A stretch of DNA of 64,000 bases from Dethiothermospora halolimnae (GCF_037577855.1 NZ_JBAKFX010000006.1:62001-126000); one strand, 5' to 3'. Positions 26,828 through 35,468 are shown, numbered from the stretch's first letter. Numbers and translations: made by a program. The notes: generated by a model from the sequence alone, not told the origin.

Positions 26828-28165
26828 ATGAATGGAAATATATTAGAGGAATTAAAGGTAGTTGAAACAATACTAGAAAATGAGGAACAGGAAGTTTTTA
26901 TTTGCAAAAATAAAATAACAGAGGAGCTCTTCGTATTAAATAGTATAACAAATACAAAATTAACTGAAACTTTAGACTCTGATAAACTAAAAAACACTAT
27001 AAACAATGTGGTTGATGTAGTAGAAATAGAAGACAGATTAAATATCATTTCTAGATATATGTCCCATAATAAGTTAAAGGATTATGTTAATAAAAATGAA
27101 CTCTATTTAAGTGATAAGGTAAAATATGTTCATTTTTTATTAAATATGTTATATGACCTAAGGGAATTTCAGCCCCATATTCTTAGTTCCATTTTTAATT
27201 ATCATAATTTTGTAATAGATGGTATGAGAAATATACACCCCCTAGGATTGATAATTTTAGAGGAAAATTATCTAGACATAGATACATCAAATGTACTTAA
27301 AAATATAGCTAGATTAGTTTATACTATCTTTACTGGTAACAAGATAATAGATGGGGATACATTAGATAAACTGCCACCGGATATATCTAAAATTATAACA
27401 AAATGCAAAGATAATAAATATACGAAATACAGGGATTTACTAGAGGAGTTAGAAACATCCACACTATATCAGTTAATGAATAATGAAGAGCACCATGAAG
27501 CTAATACTATTTTAGAAGAAGACAATATTGTAAAAAATAAGGGACTAAATAAAAAGGGATTAATATTTATTATTATTATTGTTTTATTGTTGCCTATAAT
27601 TATCTTTAGTTTTAATAAACTAAACATAGAGGAAAAAAGCACAATAAATGATGAAATTGATGATGATGTACAAAAAGAAGTAAATAAAGGGGATAATCAT
27701 ATAGAAAAAAATAAATTAGATAAGTCTCTTATTATGGCTGAAGAAGAGGAGTTAGAATCTTTTTTTAAAAAATCAGAAGACAGTAAAATTTGTATCGATA
27801 AGGATATATATCATAGTGGAAAATATTCCATTAGAGTTGATAATGATGACATAAATGAAAAATATTTTATAGGGATGATAGATTTAAATAGTGAAGAATT
27901 TAATCACTTAAAAAATAAAAAAACTAATTTATCTATGTGGATTAAATCCAAAGTAGTTATGAAACCAACTATATCTATAGAACTATTTAATAAAGGGAAG
28001 TTCACAGGAATTATTGATAAAAATATAGGGGCTTTAGGAAAGCAGTGGACTTTACATAATATGTCAGTTAACATTGGTAATGCAGAGCAGCTAAAACTTT
28101 ATGTTTCTTCAAATAAGGAAAGTAAAATATGGTTTGATGCTTATGAAATAGAGGTATTGAAGTAG
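26828..28165 (+). CDS. Pseudokinase-like membrane protein with extracellular domain
   Basis: A 445-residue protein. Residues 1–220 look like a degenerate protein-kinase fold: an N-lobe start (VVETILENEEQEVFICKNK), then helices like a kinase C-lobe (VLKNIARLVYTIFTG, KLPPDISKIITKCKDNKYTKYRDLLEELE, the usual last helix). The VAIK lysine, HRD and DFG motifs are not seen. One transmembrane helix (about 242–262) follows, then a charged linker and a beta-rich domain of about 140 residues like a jelly-roll carbohydrate-binding module (YHSGKYSIRVDNDD, NLSMWIKSKV, IWFDAYEIEVL). GGGAGGGG at 26815 sets the start at 26828. Confidence 0.7.
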   Translation: MNGNILEELKVVETILENEEQEVFICKNKITEELFVLNSITNTKLTETLDSDKLKNTINNVVDVVEIEDRLNIISRYMSHNKLKDYVNKNELYLSDKVKYVHFLLNMLYDLREFQPHILSSIFNYHNFVIDGMRNIHPLGLIILEENYLDIDTSNVLKNIARLVYTIFTGNKIIDGDTLDKLPPDISKIITKCKDNKYTKYRDLLEELETSTLYQLMNNEEHHEANTILEEDNIVKNKGLNKKGLIFIIIIVLLLPIIIFSFNKLNIEEKSTINDEIDDDVQKEVNKGDNHIEKNKLDKSLIMAEEEELESFFKKSEDSKICIDKDIYHSGKYSIRVDNDDINEKYFIGMIDLNSEEFNHLKNKKTNLSMWIKSKVVMKPTISIELFNKGKFTGIIDKNIGALGKQWTLHNMSVNIGNAEQLKLYVSSNKESKIWFDAYEIEVLK

Positions 28166-28197
28166 ATATTATAATATCTACTTCAATACCTCTATTT
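28146..28197. terminator. Perfect 52-base palindrome between convergent genes
   Basis: Two exactly complementary 26-base arms (from AAATAGAGGTATTG to CAATACCTCTATTT) meet with no loop. The palindrome contains the last codons and stop of the pseudokinase-like gene and the last codons of the PII-like gene on the other strand. It can terminate transcripts from both sides. Confidence 0.8.
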
Positions 28198-28533
28198 GTG
28201 CTTAGACCCATAACATTCAAGGACAGGAATAACAAACATAAATCCAACACCGGGTCTATTAAAGTTGTCCAATTTCTCTTTAATTTTATCTTTCACTATT
28301 TCTAATTTTTCTTTGTCCCTTATAACACTTATCAAAGTCTTATTATAGGGTTTGTCTCCTTCTATAAATTTCCTTATACTTGAAAATATAGGGACATCTA
28401 CATGATGTTCTAATAATACCTTTCCCATACCTACACTATCTAGAGTCGTGGCACCTACTCCTTCTTCATAGAAAATTTCCAAAATATCATCTAACAAACT
28501 AGTGTCATTCAATATTAGAAAAAGTCCATACAT
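28192..28533 (-). CDS. PII-like (GlnB-fold) regulatory protein
   Basis: A 113-residue protein with a PII/CutA-like beta-alpha-beta pattern (YGLFLILNDTSLLDDILEIFYEEGVGATTLDSVGMG..., then NKTLISVIRDKEKLEIVKDKIKEKLD and GVGFMFVIPVLECYG). Small PII-like proteins often sit with membrane transporters and control them by nucleotide binding. Here it lies 55 bases downstream of the antiporter gene on the same strand, so it probably regulates that transporter. The PII uridylylation tyrosine is not evident. Confidence 0.7.
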   Translation of the reverse strand: MYGLFLILNDTSLLDDILEIFYEEGVGATTLDSVGMGKVLLEHHVDVPIFSSIRKFIEGDKPYNKTLISVIRDKEKLEIVKDKIKEKLDNFNRPGVGFMFVIPVLECYGSKHK

Positions 28534-28588
28534 AAGAGAGATTCCTCCTTTATAAAATTGGTAGCTTCGAATTACTTCGAAGGTTTTG

Positions 28589-29773
28589 TTATATTTTAGC
28601 TTCCTTAGCTTTAATTATAGCATTTTTGGTAGCTATTGGACCAATTATTTCTGTAATTATAGTAGTGGATAATAATATTGTAATAACTAATGATCCTAAA
28701 GTTGAACCTGGAAATTGTTTGTTTACCACTATAGCAAGTCCAACAGCAACCCCTACTTGGGAAAGTAAACCAAACCCTATATTCCTTCTTACCACTGTTG
28801 GTGAATTTGATAATTTACCTCCTAGTAAAGCACCTAAAATTTTACCCATAATACGGAATATTAAATATGCTACTCCTAAAACACCTATATGGGGGATTAG
28901 ACCTATATCTAGTCTAGATCCGGCAAGGGTGAAAAAGGCTGCTATAATAGGTGGAGAAAAGGCTTCTACACTTGAAAAAGCACGTCTTGCATTGGCAGAA
29001 ATATTAGTAGTTGTTATTCCTAAACTCATAGCTGTAAGTAAAGGTGATAAACCAAAACGATTTGCTAAGCCTACTAATAGAATTAATATTCCTATATTAA
29101 ATATAAGTATTTCAGAATCACTTTTTGATATTTTTATTAAATAACTTAAGAAAACTCCAAGTATACCCCCAACGACTATAGAAAGTCCAATCTCAGTTAA
29201 TGGATGTATCACAATCTTAGATATAGTGACTACTTCATGTTTAATAAAAACCCCTGCTATTGAAGATGCTACTGAGTATATCATAAGACATATGGCATCA
29301 TCCACAGCCACAACCCCTAAAAGAGTACTTGTTAAGGGACCACTGGCCCTACACTCCTTAAGAACCATGATTGTAGCAGCAGGTGCAGTAGCAGAAGCTA
29401 TTGCTCCAAGGATTAATGCGGTGGATATATCTCCAGATGTTAAAATATATATTATTATTGAAACGAACAAAAAAGCCCCTAGTGCTTCACATAATGCTAT
29501 TAGAAAAATAGACTTACCTAATTTTTTGATTACAGAAATTTTAAGTTCGCTACCTATATTAAAGGCAATAATACCTAAAGCAAAATCATTTAAAAAAGAG
29601 AGCTTATCTATTATTTCATTATCAATTATGTTAAAACCTGAAACTCCAATAATAAGTCCTGCCACAATGTAACCAGCCACCGCTGGAATCTTAAACCTAT
29701 TCATTAGTTTTCCAAAACCTATACCTACAATTAATGCGATACCTAAACTCATAAAAGTATTCATTTTTATCAC
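28589..29773 (-). CDS. CPA2-family cation/proton antiporter
   Basis: A 394-residue membrane protein with about 12–13 helices, of the Kef/NapA-like monovalent cation:proton antiporter type. Visible features are KLMNRFKIPAVAGYIVAGLIIG, the helix break ASATAPAATIMVLKE (TAPAA) and VVAVDDAICLMIYSVASS, where paired acidic residues should bind the ion. There is no C-terminal RCK domain. The PII-like gene downstream may supply regulation instead. Confidence 0.88.
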   Translation of the reverse strand: MIKMNTFMSLGIALIVGIGFGKLMNRFKIPAVAGYIVAGLIIGVSGFNIIDNEIIDKLSFLNDFALGIIAFNIGSELKISVIKKLGKSIFLIALCEALGAFLFVSIIIYILTSGDISTALILGAIASATAPAATIMVLKECRASGPLTSTLLGVVAVDDAICLMIYSVASSIAGVFIKHEVVTISKIVIHPLTEIGLSIVVGGILGVFLSYLIKISKSDSEILIFNIGILILLVGLANRFGLSPLLTAMSLGITTTNISANARRAFSSVEAFSPPIIAAFFTLAGSRLDIGLIPHIGVLGVAYLIFRIMGKILGALLGGKLSNSPTVVRRNIGFGLLSQVGVAVGLAIVVNKQFPGSTLGSLVITILLSTTIITEIIGPIATKNAIIKAKEAKI

Positions 29774-29965
29774 CTCTATTATATATTTGTTATATTCCAG
29801 CGCCTGTTGACTATGATACTCCTTTAATATCTATATGTTAAATTCCAAAGAAAGGGATATAAGTCGATTTAACACGAAAAATAAGGATTATATTTGATTA
29901 TATTCAAATTTCGTAAAAATGGAATTTTTTTAGATATGGAAAAATCATGGCTAAAATTAAATGTT

Positions 29966-29994
29966 TTGACAATGTCTAATTTATTTATTATACT
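29966..29994 (+). promoter_or_regulatory. Promoter of the ROK gene
   Basis: TTGACA (29966–29971) and TATACT (29989–29994) with a 17-base spacer lie 44 bases before the ROK start. The leader to the left has no ORF. Confidence 0.75.
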
Positions 29995-30037
29995 AGTAAT
30001 GCACTTAATTTAGGAGTCAAAGAAAGTTGTGATTTAA

Positions 30038-31237
30038 ATGAAAACTATTAGTAAAGCAGATAAAAAATTAATAAAAAAAATAAATACAGTTTCGATATTA
30101 AAAACCATTAGAGAATATGGTCCCATATCAAGGGCAGATATTTCCAAAACCATTGGACTAAATCCTGCCACAGTTTCTAGTATCGTAACCAATCTTTTAA
30201 AAAACAAATCGATAAAAGAGGTTGGGATAGGAAAGTCAAGTGGAGGTAGAAAGCCAGTTTTACTTGAATTAAATAGCGATGAACTATATGTAGTTGGAGT
30301 TGATGTAGGAATAACAAAGGTCACCACTGGACTTATAAATATAAACGGAAATATACTTAATAAAACAACCATCGATTTTAAAGATAAAACTGTGGAAACT
30401 ATATTTGAAGCTATAAAAAGCTCCATATATGAAGTAATAAAAGAACATGATAAGAACTTTAATAATGTGATTGGTATTGGTATGGGGGTTCATGGTCTAA
30501 TTGATACAGAAAGGGGTATGTCTATATATGCTCCAGCTTTTAATTGGAATAATGTTAATATAGTTGATACATTTAAAAAGGAATTTAATGTACCCGTACT
30601 AATAGATAATGATGCAAGGGTTATGGCATTGGGAGAAAAATGGTTTGGATATGCTAAAAACTCAAAGAACTTTGTACTCCTAAATATAGGAACAGGTGTA
30701 GGAGCAGGAGTTTTTATAAATGATGCATTATATAGAGGTAATAATTTCGGTGCCGGAGAAGTTGGACATATAAAGATAACCGATGAAAATATAAAGTGCA
30801 GGTGTGGAAGATATGGATGCCTTGAAGCCATGGTCTCTGGTAGGGCCATAGTAAATAGATTTATTAAAGGTTTAGAAAAGGGCAGAACATCTAGTCTTAA
30901 AGACAGATTAAAAACTTCAGATATAACATCACTAGAAATCTACAGAGAGGCATTAAAAGGAGATTTGTTATCAATAGAAGTATTAAAGGAGACTGGTAAG
31001 TATATTGGGATAGGAATATCAACCATAATTAATACCCTAAATCCCAGCATGATTTTAATAGCAGGTGGGGTTTCTAAAGCTGGAGACTTTATATATGATG
31101 AAATACAAAATACCATTTCCAAAAAGAGCATGAATAATAACTTGAAAAATGTATATATAGGGGAAACAAAATTAAAGGACAATGTTGGTATAGTAGGTGC
31201 TGGGTCTTTGATTATTAAGGATATATTTTCTATATAG
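30038..31237 (+). CDS. ROK-family transcriptional repressor
   Basis: The N-terminal winged helix (about residues 15–75, GPISRADISKTIGLNPATVSSIVTNLL) is followed by the ROK sugar-kinase-like domain. That domain has a phosphate-1 loop (VGVDVGITKVTTGLI), the DNDARVMALGE segment, the GTGVGAGVF loop and the zinc motif CRCGRYGCLEAMVSG. Such proteins (NagC/XylR type) repress sugar genes and are released by a sugar ligand. No sugar-uptake gene is adjacent, so the target is unknown. Length is 399 residues. Confidence 0.92.
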   Translation: MKTISKADKKLIKKINTVSILKTIREYGPISRADISKTIGLNPATVSSIVTNLLKNKSIKEVGIGKSSGGRKPVLLELNSDELYVVGVDVGITKVTTGLININGNILNKTTIDFKDKTVETIFEAIKSSIYEVIKEHDKNFNNVIGIGMGVHGLIDTERGMSIYAPAFNWNNVNIVDTFKKEFNVPVLIDNDARVMALGEKWFGYAKNSKNFVLLNIGTGVGAGVFINDALYRGNNFGAGEVGHIKITDENIKCRCGRYGCLEAMVSGRAIVNRFIKGLEKGRTSSLKDRLKTSDITSLEIYREALKGDLLSIEVLKETGKYIGIGISTIINTLNPSMILIAGGVSKAGDFIYDEIQNTISKKSMNNNLKNVYIGETKLKDNVGIVGAGSLIIKDIFSI

Positions 31238-31240
31238 GAA

Positions 31241-31271
31241 CAAGGCACCGTTGTTCTTTCTTTGTTCTGTG
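31241..31271. repeat. Inverted copy of the ACAGAACAAAG element
   Basis: Read on the minus strand this segment matches 24508–24533 (ACAGAACAAAGAA, then GGTGCC). Confidence 0.6.
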
Positions 31272-31283
31272 GAGTAGATGTAG

Positions 31284-31303
31284 GGACTAGGCATGCCTAG
31301 TCC
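31284..31303. repeat. GGACTAGGCATGCCTAGTCC palindrome, copy 1
   Basis: A perfect 20-base palindrome embedded in a shared 27-base context (ATGTA before it, GA after it) that recurs at 31848–31867. Confidence 0.85.
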
Positions 31304-31335
31304 GATCTTAAATCTATAAAATTTCGGGAAATTAC

Positions 31336-31398
31336 ATAAATAAAATAATAAACAACTTAATTTAGTTTTTAAATTAAGTTGTTTATTATTTTATTTAT
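31336..31398. repeat. 29-bp perfect hairpin
   Basis: Arms of 29 bases starting ATAAATAAAATAATAAAC pair exactly around the loop GTTTT. No gene lies here. It may terminate the ROK transcript or be a small mobile palindromic element. Confidence 0.8.
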
Positions 31399-31431
31399 TA
31401 GAAGTCTATAATTTTTAGTTGTTTTTAGGTT

Positions 31432-31456
31432 GTTGGGGGATTCGTAATCCCCCAAC
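31432..31456. repeat. Dispersed hairpin element, copy 3
   Basis: GTTGGGGGATT-CGT-AATCCCCCAAC has an 11-bp stem. It differs from copy 1 only by paired compensatory changes in the stem base. Confidence 0.85.
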
Positions 31457-31504
31457 TCATTTAGTCAATAAGGGATTTCCTAATCTGCAATATGATTTAG
31501 CACA

Positions 31505-31529
31505 GTAGCTTTGAATTCATTCGAAGGTT
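31505..31529. repeat. GTAGCTT..TTCGAAGGTT element
   Basis: GTAGCTTTGAATTCATTCGA followed by AGGTT matches the copies at 28561–28585 and 33670–33694. It lies just upstream of the ribosome binding site of the GIY-YIG gene. Confidence 0.7.
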
Positions 31530-31557
31530 ACCTTTTCAATAGAAAGGAGGGCCCAAA

Positions 31558-31815
31558 ATGCCCTACGTTTACATATTAAGATGTAAAGATAACTCTTTAT
31601 ATACAGGATGGACTACAGATATAGATAGAAGAGTAAAGGAACACAATAGTGGAAAAGGAGCTAAATACACAAGGGCAAGAAGACCAGTTAAGTTAGCATA
31701 CTATGAAGAACATAATAATAAAAGTAATGCTGCTAAAAGGGAATATGAGATAAAACAGTTTAGTAAGAAGAAAAAAGAAGAGTTAGTTAAGGGTTTTAAT
31801 ACGAATGACAAGTAA
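31558..31815 (+). CDS. GIY-YIG nuclease-domain protein (UPF0213)
   Basis: The 85-residue protein is a single GIY-YIG domain: YVYILRCKDNSLYTGWT, with R in DRRVKEHNSG, the GAKYTRARRPVKLAYYEE stretch and a basic tail. It belongs to the small UPF0213/YhbQ group, whose role is unclear. AAAGGAGGG at 31541–31549 gives the start. It stands between repeat elements. Confidence 0.92.
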   Translation: MPYVYILRCKDNSLYTGWTTDIDRRVKEHNSGKGAKYTRARRPVKLAYYEEHNNKSNAAKREYEIKQFSKKKKEELVKGFNTNDK

Positions 31816-31847
31816 ATGGTTGAGATATGCATATAACGCATATGTAG

Positions 31848-31867
31848 GGACTAGGCATGCCTAGTCC
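31848..31867. repeat. GGACTAGGCATGCCTAGTCC palindrome, copy 2
   Basis: Identical to the palindrome at 31284–31303, 564 bases away, also with ATGTA before it and GA after it. The pair flanks the GIY-YIG gene. Confidence 0.85.
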
Positions 31868-31934
31868 GACTTTGAAGCATAAAGCATCTAGTAATAATAA
31901 ACCCTTATTGCCAAATAAAAAGGAGGGGTGTAGA

Positions 31935-33596
31935 GTGAAGTATTATAATCAATCAAAAAATATTAAAGATATTTTTTATAAACTAATCTCTATACAAAGT
32001 GATACAAACACAAAGCTAGAAAGGGACATAGAAGATAATATATACACTCATATTAAAAACATTAAATATTTTTCAAATAACCCTAAAAACTGTGGAGAAG
32101 TTAGATTAGAAAATGACATACATAATCGATCTATAGTATGGGGACTAGTTAAGGGAAAGGGAGATAAAACTATTATCCTACTACATCATCATGATGCAGT
32201 AGACATTGATGATTATGGAATACTAGAAAAATATGCCCTAAACCCATCGAAACTACAAGAAAATTTAGAAGAGGTTGGTATATCAGATGATATAAAGAAA
32301 GACTTAAAAAGTGAGGAGTGGATATTTGGTAGAGGTACTGCCGATATGAAAGCCGGAGCAGCTATACAGCTATATCTATTAGAAAAATATTCTGAAATAA
32401 AAGATTTAGTGGGAAATATACTACTTATATCAGTTCCAGATGAAGAAACCTTTTCTTCAGGCATGAGAAAAGGTATTGATCTTCTAGAAGACATAAAAAA
32501 CAAGCATAATTTAGACTATTTGTTAGCCATTAATTCTGAGCCCCATGGGAGAGAAGAAAAGGAAGTAGGAGTACTATATGAAGGCTCTGTTGGAAAGGTA
32601 TTGCCTATTATATACGTAAGGGGTAAGCAAAGTCACACAAAGGATGTATTTAGTGGAATAAACCCAATAAGTATTTTAGCCAATATATGGAGAAATATCG
32701 AATTAAGCTCATTTTTCTCAGACAAGGTTGAAGATGAAATAACCCCACCACCTTCCTTTGGATGTTTTAAAGACTTAAAAGGTAACTATGATGTATCATC
32801 TCCAAAGGGAGCTATGGGATATTTTAGTATACTTACATTAAATAGAACTCCAGAAGAGTTATTAAATCAATTAAAAGAAACAGTTAAAGGGGCTAATAGG
32901 GAAACTAATAGTTTTATAAATAATAGAATTAAAGAATATGAGAAAAAGGGATCCATAGTTTCTTCAAAGTCATCAATAGATATACAAGTTAAAACCTTTG
33001 ATGAAATTTATGATATGGCATATAAAAACTTAGGAGAAGAGTTTATTAATAACTATAATAAGACCCTAAAAGAAATCAATAATAAACTTATATCAGGTGA
33101 TATAAGCTTTCCTGATGGAACCTCTATAATTATAAAGGAAACATTAAAATATATAGGTAATAATGATCCAATAGTGGTAATTGGACTAGTACCACCCTAT
33201 TATAATCATGTTTCTAACCATAAGCTTAACAATCTAAACTATAAAGTAAAAAATATATCTAAAGAAATAAATAAATTTACTATTGATAAATGGAATGAAA
33301 GTTATATTAAGAAAAATTATTTCATGGGTATTTCAGATATGAGTTATTTTTCTGTGGAACAAAGGGGGCTTAATTTAGATAAATTAACAAACAATATGCC
33401 GTTATGGGGAGACATCTATAGTATACCCTTTGACAAAATTAAAGATTTATCAATTCCTACAATAAATATAGGACCTTGGGGGAAAGATCTACATAAATAT
33501 ACAGAGCGGGTTAATAAAAAAGATCTATTAGAAAGAACTCCTAAGATTATAGAGTATGGAATAAATTATGTATTAGGCAGGGAAAACAAATTGTAA
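31935..33596 (+). CDS. RocB-like M20 family peptidase
   Basis: A 553-residue zinc peptidase of the M20 family, closest in length and layout to RocB of arginine use. Metal-binding segments are visible: ILLHHHDAVD (about residue 80), FGRGTADMKAG, SVPDEETFSSG and INSEPHG. A C-terminal histidine segment IGPWGKDLHKYTERV is also present. GTG 31935 follows AAAAGGAGGGG at 31918–31928. The frame is open 26 codons further upstream, but that part crosses the repeat palindrome. No other arginine genes are near. Confidence 0.88.
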   Translation: MKYYNQSKNIKDIFYKLISIQSDTNTKLERDIEDNIYTHIKNIKYFSNNPKNCGEVRLENDIHNRSIVWGLVKGKGDKTIILLHHHDAVDIDDYGILEKYALNPSKLQENLEEVGISDDIKKDLKSEEWIFGRGTADMKAGAAIQLYLLEKYSEIKDLVGNILLISVPDEETFSSGMRKGIDLLEDIKNKHNLDYLLAINSEPHGREEKEVGVLYEGSVGKVLPIIYVRGKQSHTKDVFSGINPISILANIWRNIELSSFFSDKVEDEITPPPSFGCFKDLKGNYDVSSPKGAMGYFSILTLNRTPEELLNQLKETVKGANRETNSFINNRIKEYEKKGSIVSSKSSIDIQVKTFDEIYDMAYKNLGEEFINNYNKTLKEINNKLISGDISFPDGTSIIIKETLKYIGNNDPIVVIGLVPPYYNHVSNHKLNNLNYKVKNISKEINKFTIDKWNESYIKKNYFMGISDMSYFSVEQRGLNLDKLTNNMPLWGDIYSIPFDKIKDLSIPTINIGPWGKDLHKYTERVNKKDLLERTPKIIEYGINYVLGRENKL

Positions 33597-33669
33597 AAAA
33601 GATATTCATGGTAGTTTGAATTCCTTAATAGACAGGATTAACAGTAGCTAAAATTAATAGTGATTCATA

Positions 33670-33812
33670 GTAGCTTCTAATTCGTTCGAAGGTTTCATTT
33701 TAACAAGTTGCTGGAGTATTTGTAATCCCGTAACTAATTCAAATAAGAAGGTTTCATTCAGATAAGAAGGTTTCATTCAAATAAGTTGCTGGGGGATTCG
33801 TAATCCCCCAGT
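33670..33812. repeat. Composite dispersed-repeat block
   Basis: GTAGCTTCTAATTCGTTCGA then AGGTT (33670–33694), a decayed hairpin (33709–33733), two copies of AGAAGGTTTCATTCA.ATAAG (33747–33785), and hairpin copy 4, GCTGGGGGATT-CGT-AATCCCCCAGT (33788–33812), lie between two convergent genes. Confidence 0.75.
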
Positions 33813-33835
33813 TATTAACATATAGATTAATGCTA

Positions 33836-34336
33836 CTAATATTCCCTAGGACACAGAATAATAATCTTATAGGGGGTAGTTTGGGCAGGGATACTCCTTG
33901 TAATAGGACCATATACAACCACTAAATCATGATTTTCAACATTTCCAATAAATTGTTGACCATTTTCTAGTATTATCCTAGTACATGGAGCAATATTTAA
34001 CTTTAACTTACCGTCACTACTTACTAATTGCTCATCAAAATAGTCTACCTTAACATTTTCACCTGGTATAAGTTTTGCCATAACAATTGCTCTAAATTGT
34101 GGTGGGAAAATTAAAGGCACAGGAGCATGTATATCATAAAATCCAATAACCATATCTCCGACTGACATCATTTCATGGTCTAGAAAGTAAGTAGTAGGTT
34201 CTATCACAAAGTTTACAACATTTCCTTCTCTACTTTGTACAGTCATAATTTTATAACATCCCATTGATTCTTCAGAACCTGACCAAAAGTTACTAATCAT
34301 AGTAATAACACCAGAAAAAGAACTAAAACTTGTCAT
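33836..34336 (-). CDS. Conserved-type hypothetical protein
   Basis: A 166-residue beta-rich soluble protein (MTSFSSFSGVITMISNFW...). It has features that recall a pair of OB-like barrels: VNFVIEPTTYFLDHEMMSVGDMVIGFYD, APVPLIFPPQFRAIVMAKL, and DLVVVYGPITRSIPAQTTPYKIIILCP. The start at 34336 follows GGAGG, and the upstream in-frame Met at 34369 has no binding site. No function is assigned. It is divergent from the acetyltransferase gene. Confidence 0.75.
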   Translation of the reverse strand: MTSFSSFSGVITMISNFWSGSEESMGCYKIMTVQSREGNVVNFVIEPTTYFLDHEMMSVGDMVIGFYDIHAPVPLIFPPQFRAIVMAKLIPGENVKVDYFDEQLVSSDGKLKLNIAPCTRIILENGQQFIGNVENHDLVVVYGPITRSIPAQTTPYKIIILCPREY

Positions 34337-34496
34337 TTTAACTCCTCCATATCTATATTTTTTTTCCATATAATATATGCATCACTTCAATTTCTCTCTA
34401 ATAAAAATACATAATTATTAAAATAATTATATATTTTTATAGTATAATGATAATAAACTGTAATTTATTTAGGAGTTCTATATGGGGAGGGCTTAG

Positions 34497-35306
34497 ATGG
34501 AAAAATTAATCAATAAGGGACAAAAGTACTGCTATACATCACTACTATATACTAATGAAGAAAAGATTGGTTATATAGGGTCAGATGGAATATTAGAAGA
34601 ACAGGAATATATTTTCATGATAAAAGAGGAAGAAAATCAATTTCATATTCACTGGGCAGCAGAAACTAAAAAGGATTTCTTTTATGGTCTTGAGAAATCT
34701 TTAAAACTAATAGAAAAAAATAATACAAATGAAAAAAGAATTTATATAGAATTTATTCCTAAAGAATTTATTAAAGATTTAGAAAAACTAGGGTTTAAAA
34801 TAAACTCACACTTTTGTGATTTTTGGTTAGAGGATATAAAAAGAATTAAAGTACATAGACCATTATTCGGAGATATTAGACTTATGAAGGAGGAGGAATA
34901 TAGAGAAGTAGCTGCAGTTACCCGCTCATGTAAAGGTCTTTCTAGAGGTTTTAATGGGGAAAAGGATATATTTGCAAAAGAATGGATACAGAATGAAAAT
35001 TCATCTATAGTTGTTGCTGAAAGTGATAATAAAATTGTAGGTGTATGCTTTATGAATGTATATGGTTTTGAAGGGGATAAAGGACCTGTAGCTTGGGTAA
35101 GGGAAGTTGCGGTACATCCTAATTATCAAGGTAAAGGAATAGGTTATTCATTAATATATTATGGCCTTAATTGGGGTAAAGAGCGAGGGGCTATTCGAAG
35201 TTTTTTAGCAGTTGATTCTATAAACTATAACGCAATTAAGTTGTATGAAAAGATAGGTTATAAAAAAGAGGATGGATCTGAAGAAATAAGTATGGTTAAA
35301 GAATAA
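34497..35306 (+). CDS. GNAT N-acetyltransferase
   Basis: A 269-residue protein whose C-terminal half (about 125–268) is a GNAT domain: motif A VREVAVHPNYQGKGIGYSLI with the acetyl-CoA pyrophosphate loop Q-G-K-G-I-G, then AVDSINYNAIKLYEKIGY. The N-terminal 120 residues form a second, less conserved half, as in double-GNAT proteins. The substrate is unknown. GGGGAGGG precedes the ATG. Confidence 0.87.
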   Translation: MEKLINKGQKYCYTSLLYTNEEKIGYIGSDGILEEQEYIFMIKEEENQFHIHWAAETKKDFFYGLEKSLKLIEKNNTNEKRIYIEFIPKEFIKDLEKLGFKINSHFCDFWLEDIKRIKVHRPLFGDIRLMKEEEYREVAAVTRSCKGLSRGFNGEKDIFAKEWIQNENSSIVVAESDNKIVGVCFMNVYGFEGDKGPVAWVREVAVHPNYQGKGIGYSLIYYGLNWGKERGAIRSFLAVDSINYNAIKLYEKIGYKKEDGSEEISMVKE

Positions 35307-35468
35307 TAAAAAATTCATGGACAAACACATATAAGCATTAAAAAGTAATCATAGAAGGATTGACCTATGAAAACTAAATAGAATTATTGATGGAAACTAT
35401 CCAGTAGAAGTTAAAAGTATATAAAACCTACTGGATGGTTTATTTTTATTTATTTCTATTAATTTTGT

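Noticed and set aside
28626..29672. Two plus-strand ORFs inside the antiporter gene
   Set aside because: Shadows of the minus-strand membrane protein, which has clear CPA2 features.
31857..31934. N-terminal extension of the RocB-like gene
   Set aside because: It crosses the repeat palindrome and has no binding site. GTG 31935 has a strong one.
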